Shown: positions 52,882-62,246, numbered from the stretch's first letter. The stretch: DNA of 64,000 nucleotides from Paenibacillus dendrobii (GCF_009807035.1 NZ_WUBI01000001.1:1674001-1738000), one strand, 5' to 3'. Numbers and translations are program-made. The notes: a model not told the origin generated them from the sequence alone.

Positions 52882-53283
52882 CTATTTGCGATTAACAACC
52901 CGGAATGTAGCCGTTGCAAGACATCCGAGCGTCCCTTCACTATTGTGGATACGAGCTTCTGTTGTCATTGAGCGGCCCGCCATATGAATGATTCGCGCAG
53001 TAACGGTAAGTCTGCCGGTTGTCATCGGAGACATGAAGTGAACATTAATGTTGGTTGTTACGCAGCTGTCCTGATCCTTGGCTGCCGTCGCGGCCATTCC
53101 CATGGCCTGGTCCATCAATGACGTCAGTACGCCGCCGTGAATGATGCCCATCGAATTCGTGTGATGCTTCTTAGCGTCCAAAGCAATGACGATCTTCTCT
53201 TCATCTGCCGATACGAACTCGCAACCCAAATAAGACCAAAACGTGTTTTCCCCACGTGCAATCATTTCTTCCAATGCTTTCAT
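52882..53283 (-). CDS. PaaI-family (hotdog fold) thioesterase
   Basis: A 133-residue hotdog-fold acyl-CoA thioesterase: NSMGIIHGGVLTSLMDQAMGMAA, the HGG-x-x-x-x-x-x-D active-site pattern near 45-60, and TTNINVHFMSP (strand) near 80. Such enzymes hydrolyse phenylacetyl-CoA-like or other acyl-CoAs. Start: ATG at 53283 behind GGGGGTAGCAAA; the longer frame from 53367 overlaps the neighbouring GNAT gene and has no site. It is cotranscribed with the GNAT gene, 38 bp upstream. Confidence 0.88.
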   Translation of the reverse strand: MKALEEMIARGENTFWSYLGCEFVSADEEKIVIALDAKKHHTNSMGIIHGGVLTSLMDQAMGMAATAAKDQDSCVTTNINVHFMSPMTTGRLTVTARIIHMAGRSMTTEARIHNSEGTLGCLATATFRVVNRK

Positions 53284-53321
53284 TTTGCTACCCCCATTGC
53301 TGTCTCTCAATATTATGTTGT

Positions 53322-53795
53322 TTAATTCTCTTGGGTGTTCATTTCCAGAATGACCTGATCCCGGCACGGAATGCCATTTTCATAAATTGGCTCAGGATAG
53401 TTGTTCACAAAATAGTCCCGCTCTATCCGGATCATCCGGAATCCGCATTTTTGATACAGCGCCAGCTGATTCAGACTGGAGTTTCCCGTCCGGACGATTA
53501 CCTTCGTGCAACGATTATTCCGTGCGTGTTCCAGGGCTTGCAGAATCAGCCTTTTACCATAACCTTTCCCTTGAAAAGCCGGATCGATCGCGACATTCAT
53601 GATTTCTCCGGACGTGGAATCCAGCGGCATAAATCCAATCGCCCCAATGATCTTGTCGTCCTGTTCAGCAACTATCCAATTCGACCGATTCAGGTACTTC
53701 TCGACTTGCAGCCATTCCGGATCTGCCAGCATCAGCAAATCCCTGGGCAAAGTCTCCTCTACCCTTTTCACTCTGAATATCACTTGCTTGCTCAT
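53322..53795 (-). CDS. GNAT-family N-acetyltransferase
   Basis: A 157-residue GNAT fold protein with the acetyl-CoA-binding motif A as DPAFQGKGYGKRLI (Q/RxxGxG/A) near 80-93, followed by TKVIVRTGNSS and YQKCGFRMIRIERDYF (motif B). The acceptor substrate is unknown; small-molecule or protein N-acetylation is possible. Start: ATG 53795 ten bases after AAGGA. It lies 73 bp downstream of ricA. Confidence 0.85.
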   Translation of the reverse strand: MSKQVIFRVKRVEETLPRDLLMLADPEWLQVEKYLNRSNWIVAEQDDKIIGAIGFMPLDSTSGEIMNVAIDPAFQGKGYGKRLILQALEHARNNRCTKVIVRTGNSSLNQLALYQKCGFRMIRIERDYFVNNYPEPIYENGIPCRDQVILEMNTQEN

Positions 53796-53868
53796 AAACT
53801 CGCCATCCTTTCCCGCGTCCACAAAAAAAGGCGCGGATACATGATCCACAGCCTTAATTCTTTATCTC

Positions 53869-54315
53869 TTAACCGCAATTGGAAGGAGGTGCATCGGTTC
53901 CCGCTTCAACATTGATCTTCTCGGAAACGGTATCTCGAATCACCGACATAACCAACTGCAGAAGGTAATTGATATCGCTTTGGCTCTGTTGGAATTCCAC
54001 TACCACCGGTATTCCATCGATTTCATCCTGGAGCGTTTCCATTTCTTTCTCGATTTTCGCTACCATTTGCGGATTTTGAAAAGATTCAAAAGCCACCACT
54101 TCTTTTTGGCGTTTCTTGAGCGTTGAGATCAAGCCTTGCACATGCTCATGATTGCGGATTTTTTCTTCCGCCTTCTGGTACTGCTGAACCTCTTCGCTGC
54201 TTGAGATCAACCCTGCCAGTTCTTTGGCCTTGGCCATAATATCGTCGCGGATAATCAAATCCTTTGTATCGTAAGACATCATGCCCATACTGTTCAGGTG
54301 GCCTTTTTCTATCAT
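53869..54315 (-). CDS. ricA: RicA (YmcA) family regulator of the RNase Y complex
   Basis: A 148-residue helical YlbF/YmcA-family protein. It has the family pattern (IIRDDIMAKAKELAGLISSSEEVQQYQKAEEKI, then KRQKEVVAFESFQNPQMVAKIEKEMETLQDEIDGIPVV in separate blocks) and a C-terminal Cys (SNCG). In B. subtilis RicA, RicF and RicT form a Fe-S-bearing complex that directs RNase Y and affects biofilm, competence and sporulation. It follows miaB by 31 bp, the Bacillus order. rny lies 8 kb further right in this window. Confidence 0.87.
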   Translation of the reverse strand: MIEKGHLNSMGMMSYDTKDLIIRDDIMAKAKELAGLISSSEEVQQYQKAEEKIRNHEHVQGLISTLKKRQKEVVAFESFQNPQMVAKIEKEMETLQDEIDGIPVVVEFQQSQSDINYLLQLVMSVIRDTVSEKINVEAGTDAPPSNCG

Positions 54316-54346
54316 CTTACATTACCCCTATTCCGTTTAATTGACT

Positions 54347-55909
54347 CTATAGTGTTAGTGCTGGAGCTGCATTTGTTTCTGGAACAATTTCACCCTTGAT
54401 ATACCAGGTCATTGCATCCGTGATTTTGACGTGGACGAAGCTGCCGATCAGCTCATGATCCCCTTCAAAATGGACCAGCTTATTCGTACGGGTACGTCCT
54501 GCCAGCACGGAAGCGTTATTTTTGCTCTCACCTTCAACCAGCACTTCGACGATCTCTCCACGAAGGTTTTCGTGGCTCTTACGGCTATGCAGCTCGATGG
54601 CACGATTCAGGCGCTGCAGGCGTTCCTTCTTGACCTCCAGCGGCACATTGTCTTCCATCACGGCGGCCGGCGTGCCTTCGCGCGGTGAGTAAATAAAAGT
54701 ATACGCTGAGTCAAAGCCGACTTCATGCACAAGCGAAAGCGTGTCTTCGAATTGCTCATCCGTCTCGCCCGGGAAGCCGACGATAATATCCGTGGTCAGA
54801 ACCGCACCCGGAATGGCGGCTTTTATTTTGCCAACCAGTTCCAAGTAAATTTCACGTGTGTATTTCCGTCCCATAATCTTAAGTACTTCGCTGCTTCCCG
54901 ACTGTACAGGCAGATGAATATGCTCGACCAGATTACCGCCTTTGCCGAGAACTTCGACCAGACGGTCGTCGAAATCCCGTGGATGGGACGTGGTAAAGCG
55001 AATGCGCGGTATATCGATTTTCCGGATATCATCCATCAAATCGCCAAAGCTGTAGGTGATGTCGGTGAAATCCTTGCCGTATGCGTTCACATTTTGGCCA
55101 AGCAGCGTAACTTCCTTGAATCCTTGGCGGGCCAGGTCGCGCACTTCGGCAATAACATCCTCTGGGCGCCGGCTCCGTTCCTTACCGCGAGTCATCGGAA
55201 CGATGCAATACGTACAGAACTTGTCGCAGCCGTACATGATATTAACCCAGGCACGCAGTCCTTCGCGTTTCTTCGGCAGGTTCTCGATGATGTCGCCTTC
55301 TTTGGACCACACCTCAACGACCATTTCTTTGCTGAGCAGAGCCTCTTTCATGAGATGCGGAAGTCGGTGCAGATTGTGGGTACCGAAGATCAAATCCACG
55401 AAGCCATGCTTTTGCATGATGCGGTTAACCACATTCTCCTCTTGGGACATACAGCCGCATACACCAAGCAGCATATCCGGTTTTTCACGCTTCAAGTGCA
55501 TGAGATGTCCGAGCTCGCCAAACACTTTGTCCTCGGCATTCTCACGGATGGCACAGGTGTTCAGCAGAATAATATCCGCTTCCTTTCGCTCCTCCGTTGA
55601 GGTATATCCCATTTGCTCCAATATTCCTTTGATGGTCTCTGAATCATGTTCATTCATCTGGCAGCCGAATGTATATACGATATAATGCTTTCCTTTACCA
55701 ATGTCCTGAAGGTCAGCAGGTATCGCTGTATCGTACAGCACCTGTACGTCTTCCCGTCGGCGCTTCTTGCTTTGTCTATGGTTAGGCTCCGAAATAATAT
55801 GAATCTCCCGGCCTTTGATACGAATGGTCTTGCCGTGTTCATCCTCTGACAGGACCTTGGCATCGGAAAAATCAAAATATTTGGAGTAATCCTTTGTTTC
55901 CTTGGCCAT
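54347..55909 (-). CDS. miaB: tRNA-2-methylthio-N6-dimethylallyladenosine synthase MiaB
   Basis: A 520-residue radical SAM methylthiotransferase that modifies A37 of tRNAs reading UNN codons. Seen: an N-terminal UPF0004 domain with three Cys (CQMNEHD, CAIREN, CGCMSQ), the radical [11 protein letters not shown] (Cx3Cx2C) in [21 protein letters not shown] (21-residue block in parts) near 220-230, and a C-terminal TRAM domain ([15 protein letters not shown]). Start: ATG at 55909 behind AAGGAG; the GTG at 55921 is part of that site. It is first in the miaB-ricA operon. Confidence 0.95.
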   Translation of the reverse strand: MAKETKDYSKYFDFSDAKVLSEDEHGKTIRIKGREIHIISEPNHRQSKKRRREDVQVLYDTAIPADLQDIGKGKHYIVYTFGCQMNEHDSETIKGILEQMGYTSTEERKEADIILLNTCAIRENAEDKVFGELGHLMHLKREKPDMLLGVCGCMSQEENVVNRIMQKHGFVDLIFGTHNLHRLPHLMKEALLSKEMVVEVWSKEGDIIENLPKKREGLRAWVNIMYGCDKFCTYCIVPMTRGKERSRRPEDVIAEVRDLARQGFKEVTLLGQNVNAYGKDFTDITYSFGDLMDDIRKIDIPRIRFTTSHPRDFDDRLVEVLGKGGNLVEHIHLPVQSGSSEVLKIMGRKYTREIYLELVGKIKAAIPGAVLTTDIIVGFPGETDEQFEDTLSLVHEVGFDSAYTFIYSPREGTPAAVMEDNVPLEVKKERLQRLNRAIELHSRKSHENLRGEIVEVLVEGESKNNASVLAGRTRTNKLVHFEGDHELIGSFVHVKITDAMTWYIKGEIVPETNAAPALTL

Positions 55910-56137
55910 GCTGATGATCACTCCTTCAATTCCCTTGGGGACAAAACACTCTGTCTAGATAAATTGAATTCTTATTCCATAGTCCAATTTATATAAAAAG
56001 GCATTCCAATGAATTATAACATGAACTGCCGGTGTTATCTAGTTTCCCGGCGCGGCAAAAACAGCAAGAAATGACAATTCCCTGTGTTTCGCAAAGGATG
56101 CCGCAAGTCTAACACTAAAAAGAAAAAGTCGCGAAAA

Positions 56138-56176
56138 AGGATGGGTAGAGCAAATGCATTTGCTTAACCCATCCTT
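56138..56176. terminator. Intrinsic terminator after pduL
   Basis: AAGGATGGGTAGAGCAAATG pairs with CATTTGCTTAACCCATCCTT: arms of about 20 bases with one mismatch, then TATTTT on the plus side and an A-rich left flank. Confidence 0.88.
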
Positions 56177-56204
56177 ATTTTGAACAAGAAGATAAAAACA
56201 AGAA

Positions 56205-56777
56205 TTACTCGATAATTTCAGCGTTATCTCCGGTATTGACTCCGGCCGCGTTTCCTTCATCGGTATCGATATGCATGTCCAGTGCGAAGGAATCCGATAC
56301 GCGAGCGATGACGTTTTCGAAAACGACGCCGCGATCGCCGCCAACTCGCACCTTCAGCATCTGTTGATCGGCAATGCCCCATTTCTCGGCATCAGAAGTA
56401 TGAAAGTGAATATGACGCGCTGCAACGATTACGCCCTGCTCCAATTCAATTTCACCCTTCGGACCCTTTACCTTTACGCCAGGAGTTCCTTCGATATTGC
56501 CGGATTCACGAACCGGTGCTTTCACTCCGATCGCGAAGGAATCCGTACGGGAAATCTCCACTTGGCTTGCTTTGCGGGCTGGGCCCAAAATTCTCACCTT
56601 ATCGAATTGACCCTTAGATCCAATGACCGCTACCGTTTCATTGGCGGCAAATTGGCCCGGCTGGGACAGAGGTTTAAACTCAGTCAATTGATAGCCTTCT
56701 CCAAACAAAGCCTCGATATGTTCTTGGGTAAGATGAATATGTCTTGCGGATACTCCAACAGGTACAGTTTTACTCAC
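56205..56777 (-). CDS. pduL: PduL-type phosphotransacylase
   Basis: A 190-residue zinc enzyme that exchanges CoA and phosphate on acetyl- or propionyl groups. Characteristic His pairs are seen: GVSARHIHLTQEH near 9-21 and AARHIHFHTSD in the second half, plus the ETVAVIGSKGQFDKVRILGPARK block. There is no shell or microcompartment gene and no N-terminal encapsulation peptide, so it is a free cytosolic enzyme. Start: GTG at 56777 eight bases after AAGGAG. It lies between miaB and korB but is set off from them by terminators on both sides. Confidence 0.9.
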   Translation of the reverse strand: MSKTVPVGVSARHIHLTQEHIEALFGEGYQLTEFKPLSQPGQFAANETVAVIGSKGQFDKVRILGPARKASQVEISRTDSFAIGVKAPVRESGNIEGTPGVKVKGPKGEIELEQGVIVAARHIHFHTSDAEKWGIADQQMLKVRVGGDRGVVFENVIARVSDSFALDMHIDTDEGNAAGVNTGDNAEIIE

Positions 56778-56846
56778 GTGGATCACTCCTTATTTTTTCT
56801 CTATGATCTGTACGCCAACTCATTATACATCCTTTTACCCCAAATT

Positions 56847-56880
56847 AAAAAGGCGCTACCGCACTTGCGGGCGCCTTTTC
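56847..56880. terminator. Intrinsic terminator after korB
   Basis: AAAAGGCGC(TAC)CGC pairs with GCGG(G)CGCCTTTT: GC-rich stem with A and T flanks, just past the korB stop and before pduL. Confidence 0.85.
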
Positions 56881-56885
56881 TGATT

Positions 56886-57752
56886 TTATTTGAATTCCGC
56901 TACAAGATTGTCAAATTGTTCCCGGGAGATAAGCGAATCCTGATGAGCCAGCGGTTCCTCTTTGAAACCGGATACCAGATTCTCATAACTCTTTTTGTTC
57001 TTATCCTGATAAATCAGTCCGGTAACCATGCCGTTGGTCTCCATCAATGTCGTCATGGCAGCAATCCGGCTCGTCTTATCATAGTCCGGAATCGAATCCA
57101 GCGAAACGATGTTGTCCTTGAACCATTCGTACGTATTGACCTTATTGAAGGTTACGCAAGGGCTGAACACGTTGATGAGGGAGAAGCCTTCATGTTTGAT
57201 CGCTTCTTCCACGAGTGCCGTCAACTGCTTGATATCGCTTGAGAACGACTGAGCCACGAATGTCGCCCCTGCAGACAATGCCAGCTCCAAAGGGGACAGC
57301 GTGGTTTCTACAGAGCCCTGCGGTGTACTTTTGGTTACGAAGCCTTCCGCGCTTCTTGGCGAGGTTTGGCCTTTGGTCAATCCGTATATCTGATTATCCA
57401 TAACGATATAGGTCATATTGATATTTCTGCGGATCGCATGGATGGTATGAGCCATACCGATGGCGAAGCCATCTCCGTCTCCTCCGGATGCGATGACCGT
57501 AAGATCGCGATTCGCCAGCTTTACGCCTTGCGCAATCGGAAGTGAACGACCATGAATACCATGAAATCCATAAGCGTGGATATAGCCTGAAATCCGCCCG
57601 GAACAGCCGATACCGGATATGACGGCCAGCTGCTCAGGTTCCAGGCCGGAATTCGCGGCTGCACGCTGAATGGCGGCTTGAATGGAAAAATCCCCGCAAC
57701 CCGGGCACCAGTTGGGTTTAACATTATTGCGAAACTCTTTGAATGTGGCCAT
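56886..57752 (-). CDS. korB: 2-oxoacid:ferredoxin oxidoreductase, beta subunit
   Basis: A 288-residue thiamine-diphosphate-binding subunit. Seen: WCPGCGDFS near 16-24, the TPP/Mg motif GDGDGFAIGMAHTIHA near 90-105 with IVMDNQIYGLTKGQTSP. With the alpha subunit it oxidises 2-oxoglutarate or another 2-oxoacid to acyl-CoA and reduces ferredoxin. It overlaps nothing; ATG 57752 starts just after the korA stop with AAGGAG inside korA. A terminator follows. Confidence 0.93.
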   Translation of the reverse strand: MATFKEFRNNVKPNWCPGCGDFSIQAAIQRAAANSGLEPEQLAVISGIGCSGRISGYIHAYGFHGIHGRSLPIAQGVKLANRDLTVIASGGDGDGFAIGMAHTIHAIRRNINMTYIVMDNQIYGLTKGQTSPRSAEGFVTKSTPQGSVETTLSPLELALSAGATFVAQSFSSDIKQLTALVEEAIKHEGFSLINVFSPCVTFNKVNTYEWFKDNIVSLDSIPDYDKTSRIAAMTTLMETNGMVTGLIYQDKNKKSYENLVSGFKEEPLAHQDSLISREQFDNLVAEFK

Positions 57753-57754
57753 GA

Positions 57755-59509
57755 CTATACCAGCTCCTTACTTACCTGACAGGCTTTTTTGCATTCCTCA
57801 GCCACAATGGAGGGCAGGAACGGATTCCCGTCGTATTTCAATACGCTTGTTATTTTCTCTCTGCTTCCGACATGCAGCTTGATCAAATCAGCCAACTGAC
57901 CGGTTGCGTTATGTTCAAGAACGATCACCTGCTTCGCTTGCTCCACATAAGGCTTCACAGCCTCTGCCGGGAACGGGTGAAGCAATCGTATCATCATCTG
58001 ATTCGTTGTGATCCCTTCATTTTCAAGCATTTCCCTAGCTTGCTTGATCGTTCCGCCGGTTGAACCCATACCGATGATCAACAGCTCGGGATTCTCATAC
58101 GGTGCATCTGCATGGACGGGATGCTCTACCTCAATCCGGTCCATTTTGCCAAGGCGTTTATCCATCATTTGCTTACGATTCACAGCACTTTCCGAAGGTC
58201 TGCCGCTTTCATCATGCTCCACCCCCGTGACATGATGAATGCCGTGTTTCTGTCCTGGAATCACCCTCGGAGATACACCGTCCTCTGTCAGCTCGTAGCG
58301 CTTAAATAACGCGCCTGCTTCCAGCTCCGGCGCCTCCTGCACAAGCTTTCCTCGGTTGATGCTGATCCGGTCATAATCGAGCAGCTCACAGGACTGCTTG
58401 CCCAGAGACAACTGCAGATCCGTCACAACGATGACAGGCAGCTGGTACTTGTCCGCCAGATTAAACGCTTCGATCATATCGTAGAAGCATTCCTCTATGG
58501 AGCTTGGTGCCAGCACGATCTTAGGAATCTCACCGTGCGTCCCGTGAATGAGTGCGTTGATATCGCTCTGCTCCTGTTTAGTCGGCAGCCCTGTACTTGG
58601 GCCTCCGCGCTGCGTATCGATGATAACTACCGGCGTCTCGGTCATCCCCGACAGCCCGATAGCTTCCATCATGAGCGACAAGCCAGGACCCGCAGAAGCC
58701 GTCATCGAGCGGACTCCCGCATAATTCGCACCGATGGCCATCGTGATGGCAGCAATCTCGTCCTCCGTCTGTACAACGGTTCCGCCGAATTTCGGCAGCT
58801 TTTTAATAAGATATTCCATAATTTCGGAAGCTGGTGTAATCGGATATGCACTCATGATACGGCAGCCGGCAGCAAGCGCTCCGAGTCCAATCGCATCATT
58901 ACCGATCATGAAGAGCTTTTGTTTGCCATCGGCTGGCTCAAGTCTGAAATCTTCCAGCGGACCGCCAGCCAATTCGAGCACAAAATCTGCACCGCGCTTG
59001 ACAGCTTCAATGTTTTTCTCAACAACTGCGGCTCCCTTGCGGCCAAATTCCTCTTCCACCGCTTTGTTGAACACATCCATAGGCAATCCGAGCAGCGCCC
59101 AAGAAGCACCGGATGCAACCATGTTCTTCATCAAAGAGGTACCTAGATCCTCCGCAATCGAAGTAATAGGCACAGGAAAAAGACGCGCATCCGCTCCCTC
59201 AGGCAGCGCTGGTCCAAATTTGGCGTCTGCAATAACGACACCACCCGGACGCAGCTCATGCGCGTTCAAATCAATGCTTTCCTGGTCAAATGCAACCAGT
59301 ATATCCAAATCATCCGCAATCGCGCGAATAGGCTGCGTACTGATGCGAATTTTATTATTGGTGTGACCACCTTTTATCCGAGACGAAAAATGTCGATAAC
59401 CATACAGATAATAGCCAAGGCGATTCAGAGCCGTCGAAAAGATCCGGTCCGTGCTCTCCACGCCTTCCCCTTGCTGTCCACCTATTTTCCATGATAATTG
59501 ACTAATCAA
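57755..59509 (-). CDS. korA: 2-oxoacid:ferredoxin oxidoreductase, alpha subunit (gamma-alpha fusion)
   Basis: A 584-residue fused subunit: the N-terminal gamma domain (KIGGQQGEGVESTDRIF, HFSSRIKGGHTNNKIR) carries CoA contacts; the alpha domain has SAYPITPASEIMEY and QTEDEIAAITMAIGANYAG, AGPGLSLMMEAIGLSGMTETP. It pairs with korB to make a low-potential ferredoxin-coupled 2-oxoacid oxidoreductase. Start: TTG at 59509 eight bases after AAGGAG; the longer ATG frame (59554) is not supported. The Bacillus equivalent also lies near spoVS and miaB. Confidence 0.93.
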   Translation of the reverse strand: MISQLSWKIGGQQGEGVESTDRIFSTALNRLGYYLYGYRHFSSRIKGGHTNNKIRISTQPIRAIADDLDILVAFDQESIDLNAHELRPGGVVIADAKFGPALPEGADARLFPVPITSIAEDLGTSLMKNMVASGASWALLGLPMDVFNKAVEEEFGRKGAAVVEKNIEAVKRGADFVLELAGGPLEDFRLEPADGKQKLFMIGNDAIGLGALAAGCRIMSAYPITPASEIMEYLIKKLPKFGGTVVQTEDEIAAITMAIGANYAGVRSMTASAGPGLSLMMEAIGLSGMTETPVVIIDTQRGGPSTGLPTKQEQSDINALIHGTHGEIPKIVLAPSSIEECFYDMIEAFNLADKYQLPVIVVTDLQLSLGKQSCELLDYDRISINRGKLVQEAPELEAGALFKRYELTEDGVSPRVIPGQKHGIHHVTGVEHDESGRPSESAVNRKQMMDKRLGKMDRIEVEHPVHADAPYENPELLIIGMGSTGGTIKQAREMLENEGITTNQMMIRLLHPFPAEAVKPYVEQAKQVIVLEHNATGQLADLIKLHVGSREKITSVLKYDGNPFLPSIVAEECKKACQVSKELV

Positions 59510-59682
59510 AAAGCCCACTCCTTCTTCCCGTTCATAGTGCTGGCGCCATGTCATTCATGTCCCTCGCACTACTTCGAAATACACTCCTAATAATTACGTA
59601 AAAGTTTATGAGTATCCTGGACAAATAGCAAGCGTTTTTTGTGTGACATTTTTCATCGCTTTTCACGCTAGCCTATCCTTTC

Positions 59683-59721
59683 ATGGAAGGCATGATAGGC
59701 ATGCTCGATCATGCCTTCCAT
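59683..59721. repeat. Perfect 14-bp inverted repeat downstream of the dipeptidase gene
   Basis: ATGGAAGGCATGAT (59683-59696) and ATCATGCCTTCCAT (59708-59721) around an 11-base loop. There is no T-tract on either side, so it is a weak terminator at best; a protein-binding palindrome or RNA stabiliser is equally possible. Confidence 0.6.
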
Positions 59722-59730
59722 AAGAGGAAC

Positions 59731-60744
59731 TCATTTGACCGGCTTGCCATGCATACCTTCACTTTCCGGGAGATGGCGTTTTAGATAGGATAATGCATTT
59801 CCCGAAAACCACTTCCGTACCAGCTCCTCCGAATAATGCTTGCACAGCAGCTCGGCGAACTCAGGATAACGTCCCGGATGCTCCAAGCCTTGAATCCAGG
59901 CATCAATCCCATCGAAATCCGATCCTATCATCAGGCTGTTCTGTCCCCCCAGTGAACAGAAATGCTCAATATGAGGGAGCAGCTCCTCCGGTCGCACCGG
60001 CTTCTCACCGCCCTCCCTTACAAACCATGGCACAAAAGTCATTCCAATGCGGCCATCCATGGCAACGATAGCACGAATCTGCTCATCGGTCAGATTTCGC
60101 GGATGCGGACATATCGATTTGGCATTGGAGTGAGAAGCGATGAACGGCCGCTCCGTCCGCTCGGTCAATTCCCAAAATCCGGTCGGGGACAGATGCGATA
60201 CATCCAGAAGAAGTCCGATCTCGTTGCAAAGCTCAATCAGTTTTTTTCCTTTTTCGGTGAATCCTCCATCTCGCTTCTCTAGCACTCCATCTGCCGCCCA
60301 GTTTGCGTAATTCCAGGTGATCCCGAGAAAACGCACGCCCATCTCATAACACATTCTTACATAGAACAAACTGCCTTCAAAGCCGTCTGCCCCCTCGACC
60401 GAGAGCAGGCCCCATGGAATTTGCCCGGCTTTACTCGCCGGATGGACTGATCCTATTTCTTGCTCCAGTTCTGCCGCTTCCTCCTTCCAGCGCATCCAGC
60501 GAACGCCACCGGCGGTTGTCATGACCCTGGATTTGAATACGTCAATCTGATCCAAAATATATTCATAACGCGGGATCCCCCAACGTTCAGACAAATATAT
60601 CGCAAAACATTGCAGCGACACTGCTCCATGCTGCAGTCGCTCATAGGTTACATCAAGCTTCTTATCATTTTGGAAGGATATTCTCGTGTCCTCCCTCATT
60701 TTGCTCAGAACATCGCAGTGGAAATCAATGACGGGGATACTCAC
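59731..60744 (-). CDS. Membrane-dipeptidase family (M19) dipeptidase
   Basis: A 337-residue zinc peptidase of the renal dipeptidase family, amidohydrolase fold. Metal ligands are seen: DFHCD near 6-10, the bridging Glu in SVEGADGF near 114, and His in DVSHLS and ASHSNAKS near 180-205, DFDGIDAW near the end. Substrates are dipeptides, possibly D-amino-acid-containing cell-wall peptides. GTG at 60744 after GGGAGA. It has no signal peptide, so it acts in the cytoplasm. Confidence 0.88.
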   Translation of the reverse strand: MSIPVIDFHCDVLSKMREDTRISFQNDKKLDVTYERLQHGAVSLQCFAIYLSERWGIPRYEYILDQIDVFKSRVMTTAGGVRWMRWKEEAAELEQEIGSVHPASKAGQIPWGLLSVEGADGFEGSLFYVRMCYEMGVRFLGITWNYANWAADGVLEKRDGGFTEKGKKLIELCNEIGLLLDVSHLSPTGFWELTERTERPFIASHSNAKSICPHPRNLTDEQIRAIVAMDGRIGMTFVPWFVREGGEKPVRPEELLPHIEHFCSLGGQNSLMIGSDFDGIDAWIQGLEHPGRYPEFAELLCKHYSEELVRKWFSGNALSYLKRHLPESEGMHGKPVK

Positions 60745-60915
60745 GGTTCATTTCTCCCTTCCGCTATTCTATGACCTTGCCCCTGATGGATGCAAAAAAA
60801 CCTGTCTATCCCATATAAACTGAATGCAAGTCAGAGGAGTATGTCCCCGGTAACGCTCGACTTGATTCAGCTTATATCAATAAACAGGTTTCAACAACGA
60901 CCAACACCTAACGAC

Positions 60916-61176
60916 TCATCTAGGTTCCACAATCAACTTGATTGCGGTACGGTCTTCCCCATCAATCACAATATCCGTAAACGCTGGAATGCAAATCAGG
61001 TCGACTCCGCTTGGTGCGACAAATCCCCGGGCAATGGCAACCGCTTTAATGGCTTGGTTTAGCGCTCCCGCTCCGATTGCCTGCAGTTCAGCAGCACCAC
61101 GTTCACGAAGCACGCCAGCTAGAGCACCGGCAACAGAATTTGGATTGGACTTTGCTGAAACTTTTAATACTTCCAT
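60916..61176 (-). CDS. spoVS: Stage V sporulation protein S
   Basis: The 86-residue SpoVS: starts MEVLKVSAKSNPNSVAGALAG, a central IGAGALNQAIKAVAIARGFVAPSG and ends IKLIVEPR, essentially the conserved family sequence. SpoVS is a small Alba-like protein needed for normal sporulation in Bacillus. GGGGAGG precedes the ATG. Its place between ymdB and the miaB block matches Bacillus. Confidence 0.96.
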   Translation of the reverse strand: MEVLKVSAKSNPNSVAGALAGVLRERGAAELQAIGAGALNQAIKAVAIARGFVAPSGVDLICIPAFTDIVIDGEDRTAIKLIVEPR

Positions 61177-61332
61177 GGTAAGTACCTCCCCTGGGAATGA
61201 TGATGGTTAGCTTCCACATACTAGATGTTATTCGGGAGTGGCAAAATAATTCCTTCTTTTTGTCAATTTTACCTGGAAAAATACATCCATAGTCTTAGAC
61301 TTCCACATCTCATTCCCTATACGGAAAGTTCC

Positions 61333-62127
61333 TTAGTCCATAATCCAATCGTCCTCAAGCAAGCGGATTTTCTCCATTTTTTTCGCTTTACCGGTGGCAT
61401 CATCCAGCTGTACGTATACCCCGTGGAACTGCCATTTCCCTGTGTCCACCTGAAAACGGACCGGCAGCTGGGTCTTGAATTTCCGGAGTACAGCTTCCCG
61501 TTCCATGCCCAGAATCCCTTCTTTGGGACCTACCATGCCAGCATCCGTCAGATAGGCTGTTCCGCCTGGCAGAATCGTATCGTCATTGCTCTGAACATGA
61601 GTATGTGTACCTACAACGATCGAAGCGCGTCCGTCCATATGCCAGCCCATAGCGATTTTCTCGGATGTAGCTTCCGCATGAAAGTCTACTAAGATATGCT
61701 TATGCTTTTTGCGCAGTTGATCCACAATTTCATCGCTTTTGCGGAAAGGACAGTCAATGGCTGGCAAAAACGTCCGGCCCTGCAAATTGACGATGGCCAG
61801 TTCTTTACCGTTCGCCTTGATGATCGTGTGTCCCAATCCAGGCGTTCCCGGAGGAAAATTGGCAGGACGGATCATTCGAGGTTCATCATCGATAAAGTCG
61901 AAGATTTCTTTGTTATCCCATGTGTGGTTGCCCATCGTAATACCATGAACGCCCCATTCAAAAAAATCCTTGGCGATGGATTGCGTGATGCCCCGGCCAG
62001 AAGCTGCGTTTTCTCCGTTTACGATAATGATATGTGGATTATACTTTGATTTCAGAGAAGGCAGCGTATCCTTTAACGCTTTTCTGCCTACACTTCCTAC
62101 GATGTCTCCAATAAATAAAACGTTAAT
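61333..62127 (-). CDS. ymdB: YmdB-type metallophosphoesterase (cyclic nucleotide phosphodiesterase)
   Basis: A 264-residue calcineurin-fold phosphoesterase. Seen: FIGDIVGSVGRKA at 5-17 (metal Asp), VNGENAASGRG near 40, GNHTWDN near 75 and VGTHTHVQSND near 190. B. subtilis YmdB affects biofilm versus motility choice and sporulation. No ATG, GTG or TTG lies between the ribosome binding site GGAGGGG (62140-62134) and the conserved N-terminus; the codon six bases after it is ATT at 62127. That gives the length I recall for B. subtilis YmdB (264). A TTG at 62142 is the only nearby alternative. Confidence 0.88.
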   Translation of the reverse strand: MNVLFIGDIVGSVGRKALKDTLPSLKSKYNPHIIIVNGENAASGRGITQSIAKDFFEWGVHGITMGNHTWDNKEIFDFIDDEPRMIRPANFPPGTPGLGHTIIKANGKELAIVNLQGRTFLPAIDCPFRKSDEIVDQLRKKHKHILVDFHAEATSEKIAMGWHMDGRASIVVGTHTHVQSNDDTILPGGTAYLTDAGMVGPKEGILGMEREAVLRKFKTQLPVRFQVDTGKWQFHGVYVQLDDATGKAKKMEKIRLLEDDWIMD

Positions 62128-62208
62128 AACGTTCCCCTCCAATGCAGATAAAATAATATTTCGAATATTCACACGAGACCAAGTTATGAGTTTACCCGAT
62201 CTAAATAT

Positions 62209-62240
62209 GAAAAGTGGCCCCTAATGCGGCCACTTTTCAA
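62209..62240 (-). terminator. Terminator between rny and ymdB
   Basis: Minus strand TGAAAAGTGGCC, eight-base loop, GGCCACTTTTCA, a perfect 12-base stem, followed by TATTTAG. It is 6 bp after the rny stop; the weak T-tail may allow read-through into ymdB. Confidence 0.7.
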
Positions 62241-62246
62241 AGAGCA

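Noticed and set aside
56205..56777. PduL as sign of a bacterial microcompartment
   Set aside because: No shell protein, signature enzyme or encapsulation peptide is present nearby; the enzyme looks cytosolic.
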